Part shown: positions 1 to 4,641 of the stretch, one piece after another
How positions within the stretch are numbered: position 1 is the first letter of the stretch
Layout of the letters: each line of letters begins with the position of its first letter
Assembly: GCA_937915725.1 (NCBI GenBank)
Contig: CALGGV010000185.1
Coordinates: forward strand, 1 to 6,488
Direction: 5' to 3'
DNA length: 6,488 nucleotides
Source of the DNA: an uncultured Selenomonadales bacterium
Lineage (GTDB): Bacteria; Bacillota; Negativicutes; Selenomonadales; Selenomonadaceae
Program-made: the position numbers and the translations under genes
The notes under the pieces: model-generated
What the model saw: only the letters and a program-made list of their open reading frames with translations
What the model was told of the DNA's origin: nothing
Databases searched by the model: none

Positions 1-351
1 ATTCAAGACGTTGCAGCAGTCAAAAAAATTCGCATTATCCCGCTTGACGAAGACAAAATTACCGCACTTACAATCGATTATCCTTTCTACACAAGAACAG
101 TTGTACCCGGTGGAATTTATCAAGGATTTGAAGGCGAAGTTCCAACTGTCAGCGTAATGGCGATTCTCGTTGCTACAGACAAAATGGACGATAAAACCGG
201 TTATGATGTAACAAAAGCTATTTTCACTGGAAAAGATAAAATCGTAGCGGCTCATTCTGCAGCGAAGGCTATTGAAAAGAAAACCGCCCTTGCCGGCATG
301 GGATTTATCAAAATGAATTCCGGCGCAGAAAAATTCCTCAAAGAGCAATAA
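1..351 (+). CDS. TAXI-family TRAP transporter solute-binding protein, C-terminal part
   Basis: The frame is open from base 1 and gives the last 116 residues of a protein whose start lies outside the window. TAXI proteins are the extracytoplasmic substrate-binding subunits of a class of TRAP transporters, normally a little over 300 residues, and they hand small organic acids or similar solutes to a fused membrane permease. The visible part matches the family's C-terminal lobe: a tyrosine/aromatic segment before a V-P-G-G-x-Y-x-G turn (residues 35-42 of the fragment), then EVPTVSVMAILVA, then YDVTKAIF, then a helix with AAHSAAKAI, and finally the SGAEKFLKEQ ending that mirrors the usual 'HPGAEKFYKE' tail. 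It ends in tandem TAA codons, the second of which belongs to the repeat that follows. The substrate cannot be told from this portion, and the permease gene is not in view. The family assignment is fairly secure. Confidence 0.85.
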   Translation: MQDVAAVKKIRIIPLDEDKITALTIDYPFYTRTVVPGGIYQGFEGEVPTVSVMAILVATDKMDDKTGYDVTKAIFTGKDKIVAAHSAAKAIEKKTALAGMGFIKMNSGAEKFLKEQ

Positions 352-386
352 TAAGGGCTAAGGAATAAGGATTAAGGGCTAAGGAA
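352..386. repeat. Tandem heptanucleotide array, five units of TAAGGNN
   Basis: Five head-to-tail 7-base units follow the stop codon of the transporter gene without a gap: TAAGGGC, TAAGGAA, TAAGGAT, TAAGGGC, TAAGGAA. Every unit keeps TAAGG and only the last two bases vary. Units 1-2 and 4-5 are identical, so a 16-base direct repeat recurs at 21-base spacing. The array lies between the stop codon and the terminator, so it would be transcribed as 3' untranslated RNA. It resembles the short tandem heptanucleotide repeats known from several bacterial genomes. A related array lies inside the DUF512 gene at 3140-3167. Confidence 0.9.
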
Positions 387-402
387 TATTTTTTAGTCAA
401 AA

Positions 403-438
403 AAAGAAACCGTACCATTTTTTAGGTACGGTTTTTTT
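403..438. terminator. Bidirectional intrinsic terminator between convergent genes
   Basis: A perfect 10-bp stem pairs AAACCGTACC (407-416) with GGTACGGTTT (425-434) around an 8-base A/T loop. An A-run on the left (401-405) and a run of seven T on the right (432-438) give a U-tract for transcripts from either side. It therefore ends the transporter transcript on the plus strand and the rsmH-ftsL transcript on the minus strand; the ftsL stop codon is 6 bases away. Confidence 0.93.
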
Positions 439-443
439 AGTTT

Positions 444-812
444 TTATCTTTCATGAGAAAAGTACATTTTTTCCGGTACGTCCATTCCCAATTTTTCTTG
501 CGCAATTTGTTTAATTCGGCTGGGCGATTTTAACTTTGCAATTTCAATTTTCAAGCGTTCGTTTTCCATTTCAAGTTGTTGTGCATGATTTTGAGTTGCA
601 ACAAGTGCGTAACCGCGACTTGCACTAATTCCACTGCGAATTACAACCAACATTGCCAAAATTGAAATTACAACAAAAGCCAACCGACAACGCGACCGCA
701 AAAGATGATTAAGTTTTGGACGATATTTTATCAGCCGCAGTTGTGAAGATTTTTCTGCAGATTGAATTTCTTGATTAGATTGGGCGGGATTGTTTTTTGG
801 TGTACGCCTCAT
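444..812 (-). CDS. ftsL: Cell division protein FtsL
   Basis: A 122-residue bitopic membrane protein with the FtsL layout. It has a basic cytoplasmic N-terminus (residues 1-42, ending in KLNHLLRSRCR), one transmembrane helix (about 43-59, LAFVVISILAMLVV) and an extracytoplasmic coiled coil (about 67-96, with QQLEMENERLKIEIAKL). The hallmark 'SPSRI-x2-IA-x-EKLGM' block (96-110) and a short tail follow. FtsL forms a complex with the FtsB/DivIC and FtsQ/DivIB proteins in the divisome and helps activate septal peptidoglycan synthesis. Its position directly after rsmH is the classical one and supports the name despite low sequence conservation in this family. The ATG start has a strong GGGGGA-type ribosome binding site (AAGGGGG, complement of 819-825) that abuts and just overlaps the rsmH stop; the intergenic gap is 12 bases. 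A terminator follows the stop at once, so no further division genes are in this transcript. Confidence 0.88.
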   Translation of the reverse strand: MRRTPKNNPAQSNQEIQSAEKSSQLRLIKYRPKLNHLLRSRCRLAFVVISILAMLVVIRSGISASRGYALVATQNHAQQLEMENERLKIEIAKLKSPSRIKQIAQEKLGMDVPEKMYFSHER

Positions 813-824
813 AATGTTCCCCCT

Positions 825-1754
825 TCAAATAATTTTTTCTGCCGTGCGGAGTTTAGCAGATTTCGCACGGGAATTTTTATTTAATTCTTCGGCAGTGGCA
901 GTTTCAGCCTTGCCTAGAATTTTAATTTCTGGCTTATGCCCGCAAACACAAACAGGAAAATTTTTTGGGCAAATGCAACCCTGCGCGAGGGTTTTAAAAG
1001 TATTTTTAACAATCCTATCTTCCAATGAATGAAAAGTTATAACCGCAATTTTCCCGCCAATTTTAAGGCGTTTAACTGCCGCCGTAACCGCGCCACTCAA
1101 AATTTCCAATTCGTGATTAACTTCAATTCGCACGGCTTGAAAAACTCTTTTTGCAGGATGCCCGCCGTCAGAAATTTTCGGTACGGATTTTTCAATAATC
1201 TTGACAAGTTCGCCGGTAGTTTCAATCGCTGAATTTTTTCGCGCCCCGACAATATTTTTTGCAATTCGCTTTGAAAATCTTTCTTCGCCGTATTCGCTGA
1301 AAATTTTTACAAGATTTTCTTCAGTGTAATTGTTGATAACGTCAAACGCGGTAAAATTTTTTGTCCTGTCCATTCTCATATCAAGCGGCGCGTCATTCAT
1401 ATAAGAAAAGCCGCGCTCGGCTGTGTCAATTTGATGTGAAGAAACGCCTAAATCAAAAATTGCGCCGTCAATTTTCTCAATTTGTAAATCGTCCAGAATT
1501 TTATCAAGTTCAGAAAAATTGCCGTGAACAATTTCAACCCTGCAACTCAAGCCGGATAATTTTTCACGCGCCGCACTTATTGCGTCTTCGTCCCTGTCAA
1601 TTCCAATTAAAATTCCGTCCGAACTCAAATTTTCGCCAATTTTTAAAGAATGCCCGCCGCCGCCCAATGTACAATCTAAATAAATTCCGTGCGGCTGAAT
1701 GTGGAGTGCGTCGATAACTTCATTTAACATTACGCTTTTATGTTTGAATTCCAA
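825..1754 (-). CDS. rsmH: 16S rRNA (cytosine(1402)-N(4))-methyltransferase RsmH (MraW)
   Basis: This cytoplasmic S-adenosylmethionine-dependent enzyme N4-methylates C1402 in the decoding centre of 16S rRNA. The 309 residues match the usual family length of just over 300. Visible hallmarks are HKSVMLNEV (5-13), the SAM-binding DCTLGGGGHS (27-36), GIDRDEDA (51-58), HGNFS (77-81), FDLGVSSHQID (100-110), the RGFSY...PLDMRMD block (114-129) and GEERFSKRIAKNI (156-168). Further on come HPAKRVFQAVRIEVNHEL (199-216), ITFHSLEDRIVK (239-250) and a C-terminal cysteine cluster (C260, C262, C269, C271). The ending SRAKSAKLRTAEK is also typical. Translation must begin at a TTG: the conserved HxSVM motif lies ahead of the first in-frame ATG (residue 9), and an AAGGAGTG site sits 6 bases before the TTG. 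No mraZ precedes it; a divergent DUF1858 gene is there instead. It is followed by ftsL. Confidence 0.97.
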   Translation of the reverse strand: MEFKHKSVMLNEVIDALHIQPHGIYLDCTLGGGGHSLKIGENLSSDGILIGIDRDEDAISAAREKLSGLSCRVEIVHGNFSELDKILDDLQIEKIDGAIFDLGVSSHQIDTAERGFSYMNDAPLDMRMDRTKNFTAFDVINNYTEENLVKIFSEYGEERFSKRIAKNIVGARKNSAIETTGELVKIIEKSVPKISDGGHPAKRVFQAVRIEVNHELEILSGAVTAAVKRLKIGGKIAVITFHSLEDRIVKNTFKTLAQGCICPKNFPVCVCGHKPEIKILGKAETATAEELNKNSRAKSAKLRTAEKII

Positions 1755-1760
1755 CGCTCA

Positions 1761-1768
1761 CACTCCTT
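1761..1768 (-). promoter_or_regulatory. Ribosome binding site that fixes the TTG start of rsmH
   Basis: On the minus strand AAGGAGTG lies 6 bases ahead of the TTG codon at 1754-1752. The nearest in-frame ATG is codon 9, inside the conserved N-terminal motif and without a site at a fitting distance. The TTG is therefore the supported start. Confidence 0.8.
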
Positions 1769-1832
1769 TTTGGGTAAAAAAAATTTTGTAACTTCTAAAA
1801 TCTAACACTTAACTAAATAATTTCTGTTCCAA

Positions 1833-1861
1833 AATATACCAGAAAATTCCTTCAAACGCAA
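1833..1861 (-). promoter_or_regulatory. Predicted sigma-A-type promoter of rsmH-ftsL
   Basis: On the minus strand TTGCGT (complement of 1856-1861) and TATATT (complement of 1833-1838) are separated by exactly 17 bases. The -10 is preceded by TGG, giving an extended -10 (TGnTATATT). The predicted start near 1826 leaves a leader of about 70 bases before the TTG. Its -35 box is 24 bases from that of the divergent promoter at 1886-1913. Confidence 0.7.
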
Positions 1862-1885
1862 GAAAAATTTTTCAGTCAAAATTCA

Positions 1886-1913
1886 TTGACGATTTATTGA
1901 GACGTGATATAAT
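1886..1913 (+). promoter_or_regulatory. Predicted strong promoter of the DUF1858 gene
   Basis: TTGACG (1886-1891) and a perfect TATAAT (1908-1913) are separated by 16 bases, with TGA just before the -10 making an extended -10 element. Initiation near 1920 would give a leader of only about 17 bases, carrying AGGAGGT (1924-1930) six bases before the ATG. Both promoter and ribosome site are near consensus, so high expression is expected. Confidence 0.82.
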
Positions 1914-1936
1914 TTGACAGCTTAGGAGGTTTTTTT

Positions 1937-2164
1937 ATGAAAATTACCAAAGATATGAATATAATTGAAGTTGTTCAAAAATATCCGGATACAATCGGCG
2001 TTTTTATGTACGCGGGAATGGGCTGTTTTGGCTGTCACGTCGCACAATTTGAAACTGTCGAAGAAGGCGCAGTTGCTCATGGTATTGACGTTGATGCACT
2101 TGTTGACGCACTTAACGAAGTTGTTGAGGCGTCAGATGAACCGGCTCAAGTTGCCGCCGAATAA
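1937..2164 (+). CDS. DUF1858 / hybrid-cluster-protein-associated redox disulfide domain protein
   Basis: A stand-alone 75-residue DUF1858 domain protein, the normal size for this family. The N-terminal part (KITKDMNIIEVVQKYPDTIGVFMYAGMGC) leads into a C-x2-C pair, C30 and C33, in GMGCFGCHVAQFETVEEGA, followed by a helix (DVDALVDALNEVVE) and an acidic/alanine tail. The family model is named for its frequent link to the hybrid cluster (prismane) protein, and the two cysteines are thought to form a redox disulfide or bind metal; the partner and reaction are not established. It has no signal peptide or membrane helix and should be cytoplasmic. It is the first gene after a near-consensus promoter and is followed by its own terminator, so most of its transcript is probably monocistronic. 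No hybrid cluster protein gene lies in this window. Confidence 0.88.
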   Translation: MKITKDMNIIEVVQKYPDTIGVFMYAGMGCFGCHVAQFETVEEGAVAHGIDVDALVDALNEVVEASDEPAQVAAE

Positions 2165-2188
2165 AATATTTTTTAATTTTGAATTTGC

Positions 2189-2223
2189 AACGGCGTAGAA
2201 AAAATTTGCGCCGTTTATTTTTT
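2189..2223 (+). terminator. Terminator between the DUF1858 and DUF512 genes
   Basis: AACGGCG (2189-2195) pairs with CGCCGTT (2209-2215), with a possible extra T-G pair, around a loop of about 11-13 bases. A T-rich run follows (2214-2223, interrupted by one A). The T-run ends five bases before the DUF512 ATG, so it may be a partial terminator that lets some transcription into the DUF512 gene. Confidence 0.75.
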
Positions 2224-2227
2224 AACT

Positions 2228-3523
2228 ATGAAAATTTCAAAAATCTATAAAAATTCGCTTGCTGAAGAATTGGAACTTCAAGTCGGCGATAATATTTTAA
2301 AAATCAACAATAAAAAGCCGCGTGATTTAATCGAATGGAGTTTTTTATTTGCTGATGAAGAAATTGAATTGTTGGTTGAACATTCCACCGGCGAACGTGA
2401 AATTATCGCCTTTGAAAAAGATATTGACGAGGAATTGGGCGCGGAATTTGAATCTGCCGTTGACAAAATTAAAACCTGTAAAAATCACTGCGTTTTTTGT
2501 TTCGTCGATATGATCGCTCCGAATATGCGCCAAACTTTAAATATCAAAGATGACGATTACCGCCTTTCTTTTTTGTACGGAAATTTTATCACGTTGACAA
2601 ATTTAACCGACGCTGATTTTGACAGGATAAAAAATTTTCACTTGTCGCCGCTGTACATTTCAATTCACTCAATGAATCCTGAAGTTAGGGCGAAAATGTT
2701 AAGAACGCCACTTGCAGGAAAAGTTCAAACACAACTTGACAAATTGGAAAATTGCGGCGTCGAATATCATACACAAATTGTACTTTGCCCAAATTTGAAT
2801 GACGGCGCAGAATTGGATTTTACAATTTCAGAAATTATGAAACGCCGCCCTTTCGCTCAAAGTTTGGCGATTGTTCCTGTTGGAATTACGAAATATCGCC
2901 GTGATAAATTTCCTTTAACGCAATTTGACAGGGAAGGCGCGGCAAAAGTTATCGCGCAGGTTGAAAAATTTCAAAAACAATCGCGCACAAAAACAGGAAA
3001 AACTTTTGTATATTTGGGCGATGAATTTTATTTTTTGGCAGGTAAGAAAATCCCGCCCGCCAAATATTATGACGATTTCCCGCAAATTGAAAACGGTATT
3101 GGAATGACGCGCAATTTTATCGAAGAATTTTTTCTTGAAAGGCAAGAGGCAGAAGGCAAAAGGCAAGAGAAAAATTTAAAAATTGATGTAATTTGCGGCA
3201 CTTCAATTTCAGTAGTTTTAAAAAATTTGGCTGAAGAAGAAATGCGCCGCAATAAAAATCTTGACGTGCGAATTTTGCCGGTTGTCAATGAATTTTTCGG
3301 CGAAAGAATTAATGTTTCAGGACTTTTAACCGGCGGCGATATTCTTAACACTCTCAAAAAAAATAATCGCCCCTGCGATAAAATTTTAATTCCAAAAACT
3401 GCGTTGCGTTCCGGCACTGAAACTTTTTTGGACGATGTTACTGTTGACGATTTAAGAAAAATTTTCCCCGCAAAATTTCAAGCAATTTTAACCGGCGGCG
3501 AATTTTTACAAGCCCTGCAGTAA
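2228..3523 (+). CDS. DUF512 family protein: PDZ domain plus radical SAM-like Fe-S domain
   Basis: A 431-residue cytoplasmic protein with three parts. The first is an N-terminal PDZ-like domain (about 1-75, with SLAEELELQVGDNILKIN). The second is a radical SAM-type core with the C-x3-C-x2-C motif at C84, C88 and C91 (CKNHCVFCFVD), followed by KDDDYRLSFLYGNFITLTNL (108-127), LSPLYISIHS and LNDG. The third is the C-terminal DUF512 region, with LGDEFYFLAG, GIGMTR, LLTGGDI and a closing LTGGEF. The family is conserved in Bacillota and cyanobacteria as an Fe-S oxidoreductase of unknown reaction, and in Bacillota it often lies next to der; here two genes intervene. The start is forced by the PDZ alignment and by an upstream in-frame stop, yet no ribosome binding site is visible. 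Residue 95 is Met where I recall Gln in most members. A heptanucleotide repeat encodes part of a linker near residues 305-314. Confidence 0.9.
   Translation: MKISKIYKNSLAEELELQVGDNILKINNKKPRDLIEWSFLFADEEIELLVEHSTGEREIIAFEKDIDEELGAEFESAVDKIKTCKNHCVFCFVDMIAPNMRQTLNIKDDDYRLSFLYGNFITLTNLTDADFDRIKNFHLSPLYISIHSMNPEVRAKMLRTPLAGKVQTQLDKLENCGVEYHTQIVLCPNLNDGAELDFTISEIMKRRPFAQSLAIVPVGITKYRRDKFPLTQFDREGAAKVIAQVEKFQKQSRTKTGKTFVYLGDEFYFLAGKKIPPAKYYDDFPQIENGIGMTRNFIEEFFLERQEAEGKRQEKNLKIDVICGTSISVVLKNLAEEEMRRNKNLDVRILPVVNEFFGERINVSGLLTGGDILNTLKKNNRPCDKILIPKTALRSGTETFLDDVTVDDLRKIFPAKFQAILTGGEFLQALQ
3140..3167. repeat. Tandem heptanucleotide array inside the DUF512 coding region
   Basis: Four head-to-tail 7-base units, AGGCAAG, AGGCAGA, AGGCAAA and AGGCAAG, lie in the reading frame of the DUF512 gene. 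In the alternative register starting one base earlier three units read AAGGCAA, giving the same AAGGNNN skeleton as the array at 352-386. The unit length is not a multiple of three, so successive units are read in different frames; together they encode the charged string RQEAEGKRQE. They sit in a linker between the core and the DUF512 domain, where extra residues should be tolerated. Confidence 0.88.
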
Positions 3524-3546
3524 ATTATGTTTACTAAATCTTTTCT

Positions 3547-3581
3547 AAAAAAGGCAGGAAATTTTTTCATTTCCCGCCTTT
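3547..3581. terminator. Bidirectional terminator between the DUF512 gene and deoC
   Basis: A 13-bp stem with one A-C mismatch pairs 3550-3562 (AAAGGCAGGAAAT) with 3569-3581 (ATTTCCCGCCTTT) around a 6-base loop. On the minus strand the stem is followed by a run of six T (complement of 3547-3552), making it a good terminator for deoC. On the plus strand the T-tract is only three bases, so termination of the DUF512 transcript may be weaker. Confidence 0.85.
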
Positions 3582-3599
3582 GAATTTCAAAATAAAATT

Positions 3600-4310
3600 T
3601 TATTTCACTCCGAGAACAACAGGGGTTGAGCGGTATCCAATTCCCATTCTGTCAATTCCCATATCAATTAACTGCAGGAAATGTTCACGGGTACGAATAC
3701 AGCCGCTGCCTTTAACTTTGATTCTATCGCCGCAAGTGTCAAGCATAACTTGAATAATTTCTGGGGTTGCGCCGTGCACTTCGCCGCCGGTATAAAAGCC
3801 GGTTGAAGTTTTTACAAAATCAGCCTTCGCCTTAATCGCACATTCGCAAGCTTTTTTTATTTCTTCAATCGTCAAGGCGTCCGTTTCAAAAATCACTTTA
3901 ACTTTGGTGGAGTATTTGTGGCAAACTTCGACAACCGCCGCAATATCAGCTGTAACGTCTTCCCATTTACCGGAGCGAATCCAGCCATAATTTGCAACAA
4001 TATCTAAATCTTGAATCTTGTAGTTTTTGCAATATTCTTCAGCTTGCAAAACTTTTGAATGCGTGGTGGAAAGTCCAAAGGGAAAATCGCAAACTACACA
4101 AATTCCGGTACCGGTGCCTTTCGTCAATTCGGCGGCGATTGGTAAAGACGCGGGGTTAATGCAAACTGTGGCGCAACCAAAATCAACGCCTTCTTGAATG
4201 TACTTGCGAATGTCCGCCTCTGTAAATTCCGGTTTCAAAACTGATTGATCAATGTAAGCGGCAAGTTCCTTAACGTTCATTTCGGCGGCTTTTTTTGTAG
4301 GTCGTGTCAT
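3600..4310 (-). CDS. deoC: Deoxyribose-phosphate aldolase, divergent member
   Basis: This class I aldolase of 236 residues splits 2-deoxyribose 5-phosphate into glyceraldehyde 3-phosphate and acetaldehyde in the cytoplasm, in deoxynucleoside catabolism. The TIM-barrel landmarks are AAYIDQSVLKPEFTEADI (17-34), GCATVCINP (45-53), DLDIVANYG (101-109), the Schiff-base lysine K167 in VKTSTGF, and K200 in KVKGSGCIRT. D103, K167 and K200 correspond to the Asp-Lys-Lys triad of the E. coli enzyme. It departs from the common consensus in several places: VCDFPFGLSTTHSKV in place of the usual VIGFPLG-type segment, GSGCIRT in place of ASGGIRT, and a GIGYRSTPVV ending in place of GTSSG. The substrate may therefore be a related sugar phosphate. 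The ATG at 4310 has AAGGGAG 9 bases upstream on the minus strand; Met11 lacks such a site. No other deo genes are nearby. It has its own promoter and terminator. Confidence 0.88.
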   Translation of the reverse strand: MTRPTKKAAEMNVKELAAYIDQSVLKPEFTEADIRKYIQEGVDFGCATVCINPASLPIAAELTKGTGTGICVVCDFPFGLSTTHSKVLQAEEYCKNYKIQDLDIVANYGWIRSGKWEDVTADIAAVVEVCHKYSTKVKVIFETDALTIEEIKKACECAIKAKADFVKTSTGFYTGGEVHGATPEIIQVMLDTCGDRIKVKGSGCIRTREHFLQLIDMGIDRMGIGYRSTPVVLGVK

Positions 4311-4354
4311 TTTCTTTCGCTCCCTTAAAATTTTTTATTTCTTAAGTTGTGATT

Positions 4355-4383
4355 ATAATAAAATATTGATAGGATTTTTTCAA
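4355..4383 (-). promoter_or_regulatory. Predicted promoter of deoC
   Basis: On the minus strand TTGAAA (complement of 4378-4383) and TATTAT (complement of 4355-4360) are 17 bases apart. An overlapping TATAAT (complement of 4352-4357) would need a 20-base spacer. The predicted leader is roughly 35-40 bases and ends with the AAGGGAG site. Confidence 0.6.
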
Positions 4384-4394
4384 GAAAAAAATTA

Positions 4395-4432
4395 TTTAAG
4401 CCTTTTGGCGGTCATTAGCCGTCACTTTAAGC
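4395..4432. repeat. Nested short direct repeats upstream of deoC
   Basis: This lies in the 331-base gene-free region between deoC and the unknown gene (4311-4641). Two TTTAAGC copies (4395-4401 and 4426-4432, 31 bases apart) flank two near-identical heptamers, GCGGTCA (4408-4414) and GCCGTCA (4418-4424), which are 10 bases apart, about one helical turn. The cluster is upstream of the deoC -35 box, where an activator or repressor site could lie. It may also be chance. The rest of the region holds the two promoters, the palindrome at 4495-4512 and an AT-rich leader; I see no RNA gene or ORF in it. Confidence 0.4.
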
Positions 4433-4490
4433 AAAGAATTTCTCACAATTATTCACGGCGCGCAGGAAATTTTGATTATTCCATTTAACC

Positions 4491-4519
4491 TTGCAAAAGA
4501 TTATAATCTTTTCTATAAT
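4491..4519 (+). promoter_or_regulatory. Predicted promoter of the unknown gene and der
   Basis: TTGCAA (4491-4496) and a perfect TATAAT (4514-4519) are separated by 17 bases. Initiation near 4526 would leave a leader of about 115 bases before the ATG at 4642. No terminator lies between this promoter and der, so it probably serves both genes. Confidence 0.72.
4495..4512. promoter_or_regulatory. Perfect 18-bp palindrome in the promoter spacer, candidate operator
   Basis: AAAAGATTATAATCTTTT is self-complementary over all 18 bases (9 + 9, no gap). It fills almost the whole spacer between the -35 and -10 boxes of the promoter at 4491-4519. A dimeric repressor bound there would block RNA polymerase. 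There is no loop and no usable T-tract, so it is not a terminator. No regulator gene is next to it. Confidence 0.6.
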
Positions 4520-4630
4520 GCAACCTGTAATAACTATGTAAAAAATAACAAAAAATCTTGTTTCCCAAAAGATAGGATATTTCAACCGGAAACTGGTAAA
4601 AAATTTAGAGTGAGTGGTATATTTTTTGTC

Positions 4631-4636
4631 AGGTGA
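4631..4636 (+). promoter_or_regulatory. Ribosome binding site that selects the ATG at 4642
   Basis: AGGTGA lies five bases before the ATG at 4642, and the same AGGTGATTT context precedes der. An in-frame GTG at 4633 is itself part of this site and has no site of its own, so it is unlikely to be the start. Confidence 0.75.
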
Positions 4637-4641
4637 TTTTT

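Noticed and set aside
790..1717. Plus-strand open frames opposite ftsL and rsmH (790-1032, 1029-1232, 1361-1717)
   Set aside because: They lie antisense to well-supported conserved genes, have no ribosome sites, and their translations are Phe/Arg-rich strings typical of antisense frames.
1965..2198. 77-residue frame overlapping the DUF1858 gene
   Set aside because: It is a +1-frame shadow of a conserved domain protein with a near-consensus promoter and ribosome site; the shadow has neither.
2278..3417. Minus- and plus-strand frames inside the DUF512 gene (2278-2466, 2345-2533, 2915-3166, 2925-3107, 3067-3417)
   Set aside because: They overlap a full-length conserved protein; the Leu/Pro/Phe/Cys-rich string in two of them is the antisense reading of the heptamer repeat.
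4375..4390. T-run/A-run inverted repeat as a terminator
   Set aside because: The stem is almost only A-T with a two-base loop and overlaps the deoC -35 box; there is no upstream gene for it to end.
4518..4541. Seven-codon ORF (ATG CAA CCT ... TAA) as a leader peptide
   Set aside because: Its ATG overlaps the predicted -10 box, so it lies upstream of the transcription start, and it has no ribosome site.
4615..4623. TGGTATATT as a second extended -10 promoter just before the unknown gene
   Set aside because: No -35 match at a workable distance, and initiation there would leave almost no leader; the TTGCAA/TATAAT promoter upstream is much better.
4633..4641. GTG at 4633 as the start of the unknown gene
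   Set aside because: It is part of the AGGTGA ribosome site serving the ATG at 4642, and no site precedes it.
4526..4641. Riboswitch or structured leader RNA ahead of the unknown gene
   Set aside because: Only one weak 5-bp hairpin (ACCGG/CTGGT) is visible, with no known aptamer core and no terminator or anti-terminator pair.
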